DNA of 64,000 nucleotides, taken from positions 62,001 through 126,000 of the IMG/VR virus record IMGVR_UViG_3300030419_008158. One strand, given 5' to 3'. The first letter of the stretch is position 1; each line of letters opens with the position of its first letter. The position numbers and the translations under genes were made by a program. The notes below the pieces were generated by a model that had not been told where the DNA came from, searched no databases, and saw only the letters and a program-made list of their open reading frames with translations. Of the stretch, positions 9,601 to 16,370 are shown one piece after another. Source of the stretch: a virus.

Positions 9601-9822
9601 CAGCCATTTTTGCACTGCATACGGTCCAAATCTTTTGGGATCAAGTGATCCGAACTTTGTTTCAAAGTCTTCAAACGATCCAACTGTAACCGGTACGAAA
9701 GCGGGTCCCTTCTGCGCGGTGCCTACAATTCCCGCTGGAATTCCTGTTACCGACGTGGTTCGACCCGATAAATCGATTTCTTGATCGAAAAATCCTGGCG
9801 ATCTAAAAGTCTGCTCTGCCAT
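6673..9822 (-). CDS. 18: Tail sheath protein, first paralogue (gp18-like)
   Basis: A 1049-residue contractile sheath subunit. Hallmarks are the N-terminal block (QEIDLSG, GIPAGIVGTA, GPAFVPVTV, TYVRVLGAG) and the C-terminal block (VIFGQKTL, ALDRINVRR, PTRAVEFIAIDF). The C-terminal domain carries the strands that interlock neighbouring subunits. ATG at 9822 has CAGGAG upstream. It lies 29 bases before the second sheath gene, so the two are presumably cotranscribed. The central part shares only short blocks with the other copy (for example the NCSLDPKSD versus GCSLDLTSD region), so the duplication is old. Whether one copy has a special role, such as forming the collar- or baseplate-proximal ring, is unknown. 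Confidence 0.93.
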   Translation of the reverse strand: MAEQTFRSPGFFDQEIDLSGRTTSVTGIPAGIVGTAQKGPAFVPVTVGSFEDFETKFGSLDPKRFGPYAVQKWLDQRTACTYVRVLGAGANETATHIGNTRTAGVVSNAGFIVSGTLDTAAGANGLMASKGSVQFITARHNAAAEEANGFPVFTDNDSIVSANDMSLIRGMVLLSSGTRLLTLDNDAFFNVSAATNEAKVGAIGGSSLTQSKYFKLILSSSEGKTYGSDETFAGLRILSASLDPSDGAYIGKILNTDPLRFQEEQHLLYADFAVEHDLAPVISDSGNVSVRILSGTQNTSGDDPLTNQFEVLFGRFDTRYTTPRTTSFISQPYGKAEFDLFHFECIDDGAYANEKFKISIAGLKASTNEKQPFGSFEVQVRSFEDSDGNSSILERYPNCSLDPKSDRYVARLIGDKKVRFDFDQEDPDERRLVVTGKYPNVSARIRIVMNEQADKGITPKDALPFGYRGIPTLKTTDTLTDGPTSALTVDGTTYGDAVTRRLTNGVDGIPASASIVPPMPYRVKVTKGPVNSSPDFLGKPGDDERVDGRLYWGVKTNPTPMSSSTDSVLGMTNAALDANKGAGINPLVRAYTKFVGIEKLDALVTGSGKDVFNCNKFSLARVALYNHADTLSEVTTRVTGTASEHILEAAYVRNGIPNSTTYTVNDGTRSNRITMASLLATSSALFNRFTGFAKYTNIFYGGFDGVNILDEDQFYFRDRALSADVGGKNVTDPVIGLGGDGTAPKNPAGAGRRNNQVYSLQKGIDIITNPVTTRINLLAVPGARDSYVTDHASDAVKKYGLAMYLMDIPEYDKDTTRLYDDSGNRSDVTKTVSQFESRAIDNNYVATYFPNVNINDDVNNRVVEVPPSIAAVGALGFNDRDKQVWFAPAGFSRGALSFVSNVENRLSSNDRDDLYDARINPIATFPRAGFVIFGQKTLQVAQSALDRINVRRMLLDVKRRVTGIANNIVFEQNNAATRADFVAKTVQQLTAVQAGQGIEAFKVICDDTNNTAADVEQNRLRASIQVVPTRAVEFIAIDFIITNSGVSFE

Positions 9823-9841
9823 GTCTTCTCCTGTTCGTTAC

Positions 9842-9922
9842 TTACGAAGCTCTGTTGTAAGTATCTGTTTCAAAGTAAAATTGCACCAATTCGTGACTGT
9901 ATATTTTTTTTATCCACCACAT
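9842..9922 (-). CDS. Possible 26-residue small protein between gp15 and sheath genes
   Basis: An ATG at 9922, five bases after the gp15-like stop region, opens a 26-codon frame ending with TAA at 9842-9844. It is rich in aromatic and polar residues (starts MWWIKKIY, ends TDTYNRAS). It fills most of the otherwise empty 104-base gap. There is only a weak AAG-type SD. It could equally be chance in AT-rich leader sequence. Confidence 0.25.
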   Translation of the reverse strand: MWWIKKIYSHELVQFYFETDTYNRAS

Positions 9923-9926
9923 TATC

Positions 9927-11261
9927 TTAAATAACTTCCCTGTAAACGACTTCACCTTTTCTACTGGTACGTGTCTTTACATAGGACCTAACGTCCTCAT
10001 TGTCACCCGTAAAAGGATTAACTTCATTTTCTAGAACTGTAGTTCTTACAGGTGTTCCACTCCCTCCCTTTTCTTGCGAACCCGTCACAAAAGCTGGGTA
10101 AGAGACGATATCATTTGATGCACCGCCAATCAGGGCAGTATCTTCCTGGTCAAAATTGGTCACTCCTGGGTGTCGAGGATCAGTGGAAGACCTACTTCTT
10201 GCACCTGCTATCGATTGACCTGGAAGTGGCGCATTAATATTTCTATCGTCTAAAATATAATCATTCGGATCGCCACTTGGAATGTTAGAATTTTTTACCT
10301 GATTTTCTATCTCACCATTGACAAAATTCATCCCAAATGTAAGTTGAGGTGCTGATGTTGTTGAGCGAAGTCTGTTTGGAGCACCCGGATATGTTTCTCC
10401 CAACAAATAACCAGGAACCTTTAGGGTAAATGATGTTCTGATTATTCTCTCGTCATCTGTAAAATCATCAAAATTATTGCCTGGATCAAAATTTGATTCC
10501 AAATAAGCTACAAATGTATATCCTTTTTTTGTTTCTAGACGAAAAGTTCGACCACCATAACTTTGCATGTTAGACATTATTGCCATTTCGATATCATTCA
10601 TTTGCTGGATGTACTGTGCCCATATCGTTACTTCATATGTTGCTGTTATGAACTGTACGGGAGGCATTTCGATAACTTCGAATATATTGTTCTTGTTGTC
10701 TAAATCCAACAAGTTTCCTCTTCTAACACCCAAAGGAACAAGCGAGCCTGCCCTTCTAGAAGCTATTCGACCGGGTTGTGCATTCTGGTATGCTTTTGAT
10801 CCTGTTGTAATAAATGCAGCCTGGGTCGGAAGGTCATCAGAGCTCACCAAGCCGAGCTTATTTACAATTCTTTGATATCTTGCATCCTTTTTTGAAAGCT
10901 TCTTTTTTATAATATGTGGTACCGACTGGTTAGATGCAAGACCCATCTCGTTTTGCGACACCACACCCTGTCTCATCATTGACACTACAGGTAAAATTAG
11001 GGCATTATTTTTATCTCTTAGTGGTTTTTTTCTCGCAATAAGCGCAAATCTTTCACCTGCAGCAAAAACCACAGGAACCCTTTTTGTTTTCTTTTTGTAT
11101 GTGTAGTGAATTGGTAGATCACGATCAAATAAATCAAACACAGCACGATCTATATCTTCTATGGTGCAGCTAGGAATCTCTAGAATTGCATCTGATGCAT
11201 TTTCTTTGTCAATTGGTACCGTACCTTGGAGGTGAGCCTCTGTTGTCTCTCTAATACTCAT
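9927..11261 (-). CDS. 15: Tail sheath stabiliser / tail completion protein (gp15-like)
   Basis: A 444-residue protein, longer than T4 gp15 (272). It keeps the arrangement of that family: an early segment with RVPVVFA resembling gp15 RVPITYA, then a central PPVQFITATYEVTIWAQY followed by NDIEMAIMSNMQ (compare gp15 YELSIFTRY and MFQIVEQIL), then a segment ending in SFTLKVPGYLL. gp15 caps the tail tube and sheath and joins tail to neck. The C-terminal 130 residues are polar, low-complexity and probably an added extension. It follows gp13- and gp14-like genes and precedes the sheath, matching the T4 13-14-15-18 order. Confidence 0.8.
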   Translation of the reverse strand: MSIRETTEAHLQGTVPIDKENASDAILEIPSCTIEDIDRAVFDLFDRDLPIHYTYKKKTKRVPVVFAAGERFALIARKKPLRDKNNALILPVVSMMRQGVVSQNEMGLASNQSVPHIIKKKLSKKDARYQRIVNKLGLVSSDDLPTQAAFITTGSKAYQNAQPGRIASRRAGSLVPLGVRRGNLLDLDNKNNIFEVIEMPPVQFITATYEVTIWAQYIQQMNDIEMAIMSNMQSYGGRTFRLETKKGYTFVAYLESNFDPGNNFDDFTDDERIIRTSFTLKVPGYLLGETYPGAPNRLRSTTSAPQLTFGMNFVNGEIENQVKNSNIPSGDPNDYILDDRNINAPLPGQSIAGARSRSSTDPRHPGVTNFDQEDTALIGGASNDIVSYPAFVTGSQEKGGSGTPVRTTVLENEVNPFTGDNEDVRSYVKTRTSRKGEVVYREVI

Positions 11262-11264
11262 AAA

Positions 11265-11930
11265 CTAGCTCTCATCATAAAAAGAAGACGATATTCCCGA
11301 ATCATCTCCTTGAGGTGATACTTCAGCTGGGCCTGAAATTGGTTTTGTGAGTGTGCCGTTTTTCTGCAACTCTCTTACATCCCCTGTTTTGCCTAAACGA
11401 TTCTCATCAAATCCTCGTTGTTGCACAAATGTTTCCTGTACTGACCCAGGATCTGTATAACTTTCGTCTGTAGGGCCATGTGGAACAAGATCAATCTGTC
11501 CTTGACGTGCCTGCTTCCCAAGCAACTGAACGCCCATTGCATGTTCAATTTGCCCATAAATGTTTGACTCTACTTGTTGTTGAATTATTTCAAAAAAAGT
11601 TGCATCATAAGAAAAGTAATCTCCAATTCGAACGTCTATGTTTCTATCAAGCAAGTCTCGATTGTGAAGATAGACATTAATATCATAAACTCCTTCGGCG
11701 CCGTATCTATTAGTTCTTATAGACTCGGGTTGATATTCTACCCTGGCTTCAATTTCTATAGGCACGTCGAAAACCTTATTGAGTGACTCTTCGTACACAT
11801 CATGTATTTTTGTTACATCGTGTCTGACGGCGTAATAGTATATTTTTTGACCTACAACGTCTTTGATAAGCTCTTTATTGACGTCGTTTATGAAATCAAT
11901 TTCTCTGGGTGATAAAAATAGACGAGACAT
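11265..11930 (-). CDS. 14: Neck protein (gp14-like)
   Basis: A 221-residue protein. Its core (residues about 30-135) contains a YYYAV strand, a DVYEESLNKVFD segment and IGDYFSYDATFFEIIQQQ, parallel to YYVPRE, LIFGEDLKNKF and GDLIYFPMDNSLFEI of T4 gp14. gp14 with gp13 closes the filled head and provides the tail docking surface. The last 70 residues are polar and Gly/Ser/Gln-rich. The SD GGTGAA overlaps the upstream stop codon, indicating translational coupling with gp13. Assignment rests on motif layout plus synteny, not on an alignment. Confidence 0.75.
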   Translation of the reverse strand: MSRLFLSPREIDFINDVNKELIKDVVGQKIYYYAVRHDVTKIHDVYEESLNKVFDVPIEIEARVEYQPESIRTNRYGAEGVYDINVYLHNRDLLDRNIDVRIGDYFSYDATFFEIIQQQVESNIYGQIEHAMGVQLLGKQARQGQIDLVPHGPTDESYTDPGSVQETFVQQRGFDENRLGKTGDVRELQKNGTLTKPISGPAEVSPQGDDSGISSSFYDES

Positions 11931-11935
11931 TTACT

Positions 11936-13105
11936 TCACCCTATAAAAATTGCGCGGCCGTTAGGTATCGGTATTTTCTTGAGAATGTTTGTCAAGCTGT
12001 CAGAAGCCGCGGCTTCGTCCTCAAGCATCTTACTGTAAGTTAGCTCTTCCAGCATTTCAGACAACTTGGTTCTTAAGCTTTCTTTTTCTTCTCTTCCCTG
12101 AGAAATCAGATCTGCGCCGTTTAACTGCAAGTCTCCTCCCGGAATTGGCACAGAAGAAAACTTACTCCTTACAAGCCCTAAAAGCTCCTTTGACAAAGCT
12201 ATTGTATACTGCCTGACCCACTGTCGGCCGACAGAGTTCACCTTAGAGAAAGAAAGATTTCCAAAAGGTACATTTGACATGTTTGAAACCCCATAAATTC
12301 CGGGATCATCAATAGATGGATTCATGGGGTCTGGAGCAAACTGGACTCTCATCCATAATTTTTTTGGATCAGACTTTGTTGGAACGGGAAAAATTCTAAT
12401 ATTTTGCCCGATCACCTTGTAAGAATAATTTGATCGCCTCACCCTGCTCGACATGTCCAGCTGTCCGCCGCGCAGTACGTCCTCGAATACAGGTAAAACA
12501 TAAAAAACAGTTTCAGGCGTAAAGGACTCAAAAGAAAACTCATTGTTCAGGTAGTTTATTGCGCTTGTGCTGTCAAAAAATCTATAAGCTGCCTGGCCTG
12601 AAAAATGAAACACTTCCATGATTTTCATTTTCGAAGAAGATGTGTTTAGACTGCTTGAAAAAATTAAGTTACCAGAATCGTCTTTTAGTGTGTCATAAAT
12701 GTTATAATCTTGCTGATCCTTTACTAGAGTAATAGAGCCTGAGATTGCATTATAAGAGCCCCCGAGGCCCGCTTCCATAGCATACGGCTCAGCTCTTCTA
12801 AGCATAAACTCCAAATTTTCTCTTGGGAATCTTTGCTCGAACCCTTCTAGCGTACCTGTAGCAAATCCCAATAAGTTTGCTAACTGTGATTTAATCTGGT
12901 ATTGGTTTATGAGTGAGCCATATTCACAAAAAGACTCTTCAAAGCATGCCCATATCTGCTTTTTTGTCAATTCCACGCTAAGAACATCATCACCCAGCTT
13001 TCTCTTGACAAACGTGACCATTGCGTCAGCTTCTGTTTGAAACTGCGTGTCGCTGTCAAATAAACCGAACGGGGTGGGATTTAGCGTGTTTAGAAAACTT
13101 GTCAT
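11936..13105 (-). CDS. 13: Neck protein (gp13-like)
   Basis: I chose ATG 13105 rather than an upstream in-frame TTG, because TTGGAGTTGCCA places GGAG six bases before this ATG; the product is 389 residues. The N-terminal region has the acidic/aromatic KQIWACFEESFCEYGSL helix typical of T4-type gp13 head-completion proteins, followed by an NLLG segment. The C-terminus is helical and rich in EEKESL and LEELTY. The protein is longer than T4 gp13 (309). It heads the gp13-14-15 block, and an ATATTTAG motif lies 15 bases upstream of the start. Confidence 0.72.
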   Translation of the reverse strand: MTSFLNTLNPTPFGLFDSDTQFQTEADAMVTFVKRKLGDDVLSVELTKKQIWACFEESFCEYGSLINQYQIKSQLANLLGFATGTLEGFEQRFPRENLEFMLRRAEPYAMEAGLGGSYNAISGSITLVKDQQDYNIYDTLKDDSGNLIFSSSLNTSSSKMKIMEVFHFSGQAAYRFFDSTSAINYLNNEFSFESFTPETVFYVLPVFEDVLRGGQLDMSSRVRRSNYSYKVIGQNIRIFPVPTKSDPKKLWMRVQFAPDPMNPSIDDPGIYGVSNMSNVPFGNLSFSKVNSVGRQWVRQYTIALSKELLGLVRSKFSSVPIPGGDLQLNGADLISQGREEKESLRTKLSEMLEELTYSKMLEDEAAASDSLTNILKKIPIPNGRAIFIG

Positions 13106-13120
13106 TGGCAACTCCAATGA

Positions 13121-13128
13121 CTAAATAT
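13121..13128 (-). promoter_or_regulatory. Junction motif ATATTTAG upstream of the gp13-like gene
   Basis: The sense strand reads AGATATTTAGT, 15 bases before the gp13-like ATG. The same 10-mer occurs upstream of the tape-measure, portal and gp25 genes. Its reverse complement contains CTAAATA, close to the T4 late promoter TATAAATA. Function unproven. Confidence 0.4.
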
Positions 13129-13148
13129 CTTTTAGAATGATTTTTGTA

Positions 13149-13475
13149 CTAAACGAATTTTTCTACGAAAAGAACTGCTGCCATTAAAAATTGAATCACT
13201 GCAAAGACTGTAATAGCCTTTGTTTTGAATTTTTCAAGATCAGCAACTTGATCACGAAGATCTCTCATTTGACTGGGTGAATATATTTCATCCACTTTTT
13301 CCTTCCATGATCTAAGCTCATCAACCTTATCTTCTCTAACTTGCATTTTAGCAATTTCTTGCTTTACAGTTTGCAATTCATCTTTGAGATTATCAATGCC
13401 GTCAGAAAGTGTCTCTAGCTCTTTGAGAACTAGCCTTGAATACTCGTTCCAGCCATTTTGTTGATCATTAGCCAT
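13149..13475 (-). CDS. Coiled-coil protein with a C-terminal membrane helix
   Basis: The start is ATG 13475, which overlaps the PAS gene stop (TGATG) and has GAGGAAG upstream; the preceding GTG is less likely. The 108-residue product has a long heptad-rich helix (residues about 15-85, for example IDNLKDELQTVKQEIAKMQ). It ends with one hydrophobic span (ITVFAVIQFLMAAVLF) close to the C-terminus. Such coiled-coil plus C-terminal anchor proteins are frequent in phages and resemble XhlA-type holin accessory proteins, but no lysis gene is next to it. It could also be a virion or membrane-modifying factor. Function unassigned. Confidence 0.75.
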   Translation of the reverse strand: MANDQQNGWNEYSRLVLKELETLSDGIDNLKDELQTVKQEIAKMQVREDKVDELRSWKEKVDEIYSPSQMRDLRDQVADLEKFKTKAITVFAVIQFLMAAVLFVEKFV

Positions 13476-14029
13476 CACTCTTCCTCACTTTCTAATAATA
13501 AATGACGCAGCCTACTAGAACTTAGTGCTCTTTCTGCCTTTTGATGAATTATTTTATATGCACCTCTTCTTCCTTGTGTCTCTTTAAAGATATCTTCTAG
13601 ACAAGAAAGTATTATTGCATTCGATGTAACGTCCCAAGATACACCGGTGACTCCGCAAACCTTTCCATTGTCGTCTTTGCGAGGAAGAAGCTTAACATAA
13701 AAAACACTGTCTTTCGACTTGGCAAAATAGTCAACTTTTTCCCCACAAAGAGCTTTTTCATGTTTTTCAATGGACAAGCTCTTAACCTCTGGGCAAAGAA
13801 AAAGATTTTCTAAGCAGTTTGCTTCATGCGCAACAAACCCATTACCTCTTTTTGAAAGTATTGTTCTTTCTAAAGATATAGACCACATAGTCACAGGAAT
13901 AGGAAATGTTTCAAAAAACTCCTCAAAAAGGCGCATGTCTTTTTTTAGCTGATCGTCTCGATCGCTCAATTCGTTAACTAGATCATGCAATCTAGTCATA
14001 CTTTTTCTTCTTGAGGATTTGCTTTTCAT
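13475..14029 (-). CDS. PAS-domain protein
   Basis: A 184-residue protein. A basic, Ser/Lys-rich start and a coiled-coil-like helix (residues 10-40) lead into a PAS-type domain (about 35-137). The domain has FPIPVTMWS, a central HEKALCGEKVDYF and the closing strands VKLLPRKDDNGKVCGVTGVSWDVT, which is the classical PAS end signature (GVxGVSxDVT). A short helical tail of 45 residues follows. There is no histidine kinase, GGDEF, HTH or other output domain, so it may act by binding a host PAS-containing regulator or a small ligand. It lies between the H1-like gene and a coiled-coil membrane protein, with a 1-codon overlap to the latter. An internal ATG at codon 11 is an alternative start. Confidence 0.75.
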   Translation of the reverse strand: MKSKSSRRKSMTRLHDLVNELSDRDDQLKKDMRLFEEFFETFPIPVTMWSISLERTILSKRGNGFVAHEANCLENLFLCPEVKSLSIEKHEKALCGEKVDYFAKSKDSVFYVKLLPRKDDNGKVCGVTGVSWDVTSNAIILSCLEDIFKETQGRRGAYKIIHQKAERALSSSRLRHLLLESEEE

Positions 14030-14308
14030 TTAAAGCAAGCTCTTTACTCGATCCCATACCCAGTGCCAACGTGAGGCGCCGAGTGCTTGCTCCCCTTCTT
14101 TAACGATCAGAAGTATGTCTTCAATATCTTTGGGTGAAAGAGTTCTATCAGCATCTCTAATTGCGCCTCTAACTAGATCCCAATCTGGACCCGCATCTTT
14201 TTTCGGAGCAGAAGCCCTTTCAGCTCCAGCAGCTTTCTTTGGTGCAGACTTCTTTGGTGCAGCCTTCTTGGGCGCTGCGGTCTTTTTTGTCTCTTTTTTC
14301 AATGCCAT
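14030..14308 (-). CDS. Histone H1-like basic protein
   Basis: ATG 14308 is chosen because TTGGAGGAAATC lies directly upstream; the product is 92 residues. Residues 1-40 are a Lys/Ala/Pro tail with near-repeats of AAPKK, resembling the tails of histone H1 and bacterial H1-like (HctB/AlgP-type) proteins. Residues 44-92 form a small, mostly helical acidic/aromatic domain containing DWDLVRGAI and SRWHWVWDRVKSLL. A nucleic-acid-binding or DNA-condensing role is plausible. Placement right after the capsid gene and its terminator suggests late expression and a possible packaged internal protein. Alternatively it may target the host nucleoid. Confidence 0.75.
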   Translation of the reverse strand: MALKKETKKTAAPKKAAPKKSAPKKAAGAERASAPKKDAGPDWDLVRGAIRDADRTLSPKDIEDILLIVKEGEQALGASRWHWVWDRVKSLL

Positions 14309-14340
14309 GATTTCCTCCAAGCACATTTATTTGACAAATT

Positions 14341-14348
14341 CTAAATAT
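14341..14348 (-). promoter_or_regulatory. Junction motif ATATTTAG upstream of the H1-like gene
   Basis: The sense strand reads GCATATTTAGAA, 32 bases upstream of the H1-like ATG and just downstream of the capsid terminator. This is where a promoter for the PAS/neck genes would be expected. Confidence 0.4.
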
Positions 14349-14385
14349 GCCTTCTAACAAAACAGACATACGAATTGTTTGAATT

Positions 14386-14418
14386 AAAAAAAAGGGCCCG
14401 GCCAAAATGACCGGGCCC
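14386..14418 (-). terminator. Rho-independent terminator after the major capsid gene
   Basis: GGGCCCGG (sense) pairs with CCGGGCCC in a GC-rich stem at 14394-14418 around a small loop. It is followed on the sense strand by eight T residues (14393-14386). It lies 24 bases after the gp23 stop codon and should separate capsid expression from the neck genes. The T tract is followed by TCAAACAAT, which also follows the other terminator in this window. Confidence 0.95.
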
Positions 14419-14442
14419 AACGAACCAACTTATCTAATCAGA

Positions 14443-16323
14443 TTAGATAATGTTCATATCGAGGCACGTAACTGTACCGTAGAAGTCGGAACGAACCATC
14501 TTCTTACCGTATCGAGTCATGACACCCTTTCTCGGGGTGAAGTCCTCAGGAGCGAAGATAGTAGGCGTTACGATCAGCGGTACGTACGGAGCATAGACGT
14601 AGCCAGTCTCGAGGTAGCTTCCACCCTTGTAGCCGACGAGGACCTTGTTCCGTGGGAAGTAAGGATCCTTGTAGACTGTGAAGCGGTTGCTAAGAGTACC
14701 AACCTTGTCAGCACCGATGACCATTCCGCTTACCTGTCCGTCTCCATCCAGTGAGAACGAAGGCTTGAAGTAAACCGAAGCCTCGAGGATGGTGGCAACG
14801 TCAGGACCGACAACAACAAAGTTTGCCGAGCCGCGGAGCGTCTTACGGTGAATCTCATTTGCAACATCGATGATGGTTTCGATGAGAGTCTCGTACCACT
14901 CACGAACGGTACCAGTGAAGTTCGGACCAGGAGCATTGGAGCCAGTTCTAAGAACTTCTGCACCAGTTTTCTTGTTGACGAACTTACCGGGCGAACGTGA
15001 CCAGTAGTAAGTAGCCGCACCTGCCTGGGTGAGAAGATCATTGAGGATCTCTCGATCAAGCTCTAGAGCGATCTGCTCGGACAGAATCTGAGTAAGCTCA
15101 ACCTCAGCGTCGAGGCTGTGGTAAGCATTCAAGTCCTGTGCCAGTTCTGGAGACCAACGAGCGCGAAGCTTGCGAGTCTCAGCAACAACAGCAATACTCT
15201 CCACCTTGATATCAATCTCTGGGATTGCAGGTGAAGGTGTCGACCCAAAGTCAGATTCAAACGCCGGGATGACGAGAGTGTCTGCAGCATTGGAATCGCT
15301 ATCTAGACCAGCTGAAAGGACCTTACCTAAGTTCATGGTTCCGGCAGCAGTTCCGGCAGCATTTGCACCTGAGCAAATCATCAGCAGCGCAGCATTTGTC
15401 GTGCTAGCTGTTACGAGAGGATCGGGTGTAAATGTAGAACCATCCCAAGTACCAAGCTGGTTGAGACGACGAACGTTAGCTGATGTTCCTCGCTGAATGG
15501 CCTTTCCGTCGGTGTCGTTTCCAACTGCCTTGTACGGACCAACTGCTGGGATTGTGAACTCCTTCACAAGTGAAAGATCAGCATTGTTGAAGTCAGAGCT
15601 ATTATCAAGATCAACGAGGACCGCTGTGTAAACAGCATCACCGCTACCTTCACCGGCACCAACTGAGTTGTTCTCAATAGCATTGGTAATCTGCGGATCA
15701 AACTGCAAGAGCTTTCCGTCTGTACCGGTTGCGACAAGAACGTTTCCAACTGCGAATGTACCCGTTCCAGCATCAGCACCTGATGCTAGCAGTGTTACGT
15801 CAATATTTCCGTAAACACGGGAGAATCCGGATCCAGCAAGGTCATATTGACCGCCAACTGCCAACGATCCAGAGCGAACGCCCTTACCAGCAGGATCATT
15901 GTAAATTGAAGAACCTGTGGGGTAAGGATCGGAATCTCCGACTGATCCAGCCAATGCACCACCGTATGTGTAGTCCAAGTAAAAGAGCAGACCGGAAGGA
16001 AGGCTCATGGGCTGGATGGAAACGAGATCGTTAGCGATGAGTCCGCCAAAAACGCGTCGAACGATCGGAAAAGCGATGTTTGTGAAACCACGAAGATCGC
16101 CTGAAGAAGAAAGGTTGCCGCCACCGGTTGAAACCGAGGAAGCCTCCTTAAGAACCTGACTCGCCTGATTTTCAAGCATGCGAGCCATATTTTCACGGTG
16201 TGTACCGTCGAGGCCTCGAAGCAAACCGGTTCGGTTCCACTTCTCGACCAACTGCTTATTCTGAGAGCCCAAGTGGCGAGCTCGGATCCCCTCAGTCAGC
16301 ATTTCAAGATTAAAACTAGACAT
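14443..16323 (-). CDS. 23: Major capsid protein (gp23-like)
   Basis: A 626-residue T4-type HK97-fold capsid precursor (T4 gp23 has 521). Diagnostic segments include the N-terminal FNLEMLTEG region, FPIVRRVFGGLIANDLVSIQPM near residue 85, the LRARWSPELAQDL region and the C-terminal VTPTIFAPEDFTPRKGVMTRYGKKM. Residues 58-60 read LKE followed by Ala, matching the (L/I)xE cleavage rule of the gp21 protease and the position of the gp23 propeptide cut in T4. About 100 extra residues in the middle probably form an enlarged insertion domain. ATG 16323 has TTAGGAGAAATAAAA upstream. Codons are richer in G/C than in neighbouring genes, consistent with very high expression. Confidence 0.97.
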   Translation of the reverse strand: MSSFNLEMLTEGIRARHLGSQNKQLVEKWNRTGLLRGLDGTHRENMARMLENQASQVLKEASSVSTGGGNLSSSGDLRGFTNIAFPIVRRVFGGLIANDLVSIQPMSLPSGLLFYLDYTYGGALAGSVGDSDPYPTGSSIYNDPAGKGVRSGSLAVGGQYDLAGSGFSRVYGNIDVTLLASGADAGTGTFAVGNVLVATGTDGKLLQFDPQITNAIENNSVGAGEGSGDAVYTAVLVDLDNSSDFNNADLSLVKEFTIPAVGPYKAVGNDTDGKAIQRGTSANVRRLNQLGTWDGSTFTPDPLVTASTTNAALLMICSGANAAGTAAGTMNLGKVLSAGLDSDSNAADTLVIPAFESDFGSTPSPAIPEIDIKVESIAVVAETRKLRARWSPELAQDLNAYHSLDAEVELTQILSEQIALELDREILNDLLTQAGAATYYWSRSPGKFVNKKTGAEVLRTGSNAPGPNFTGTVREWYETLIETIIDVANEIHRKTLRGSANFVVVGPDVATILEASVYFKPSFSLDGDGQVSGMVIGADKVGTLSNRFTVYKDPYFPRNKVLVGYKGGSYLETGYVYAPYVPLIVTPTIFAPEDFTPRKGVMTRYGKKMVRSDFYGTVTCLDMNII

Positions 16324-16370
16324 TTTTATTTCTCCTAATGAATTTGTCTAAACGAATAAATGAATTGGCC

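Noticed and set aside
14220-14290. Repeated short units that could suggest a CRISPR or DNA repeat
   Set aside because: The repetition is the coding of AAPKK units in the H1-like tail, with no spacers or palindromic repeats.
14220-14420. Minus-strand 66-codon frame through the capsid terminator
   Set aside because: It spans the terminator hairpin and overlaps the H1-like gene, which has the better SD and composition.
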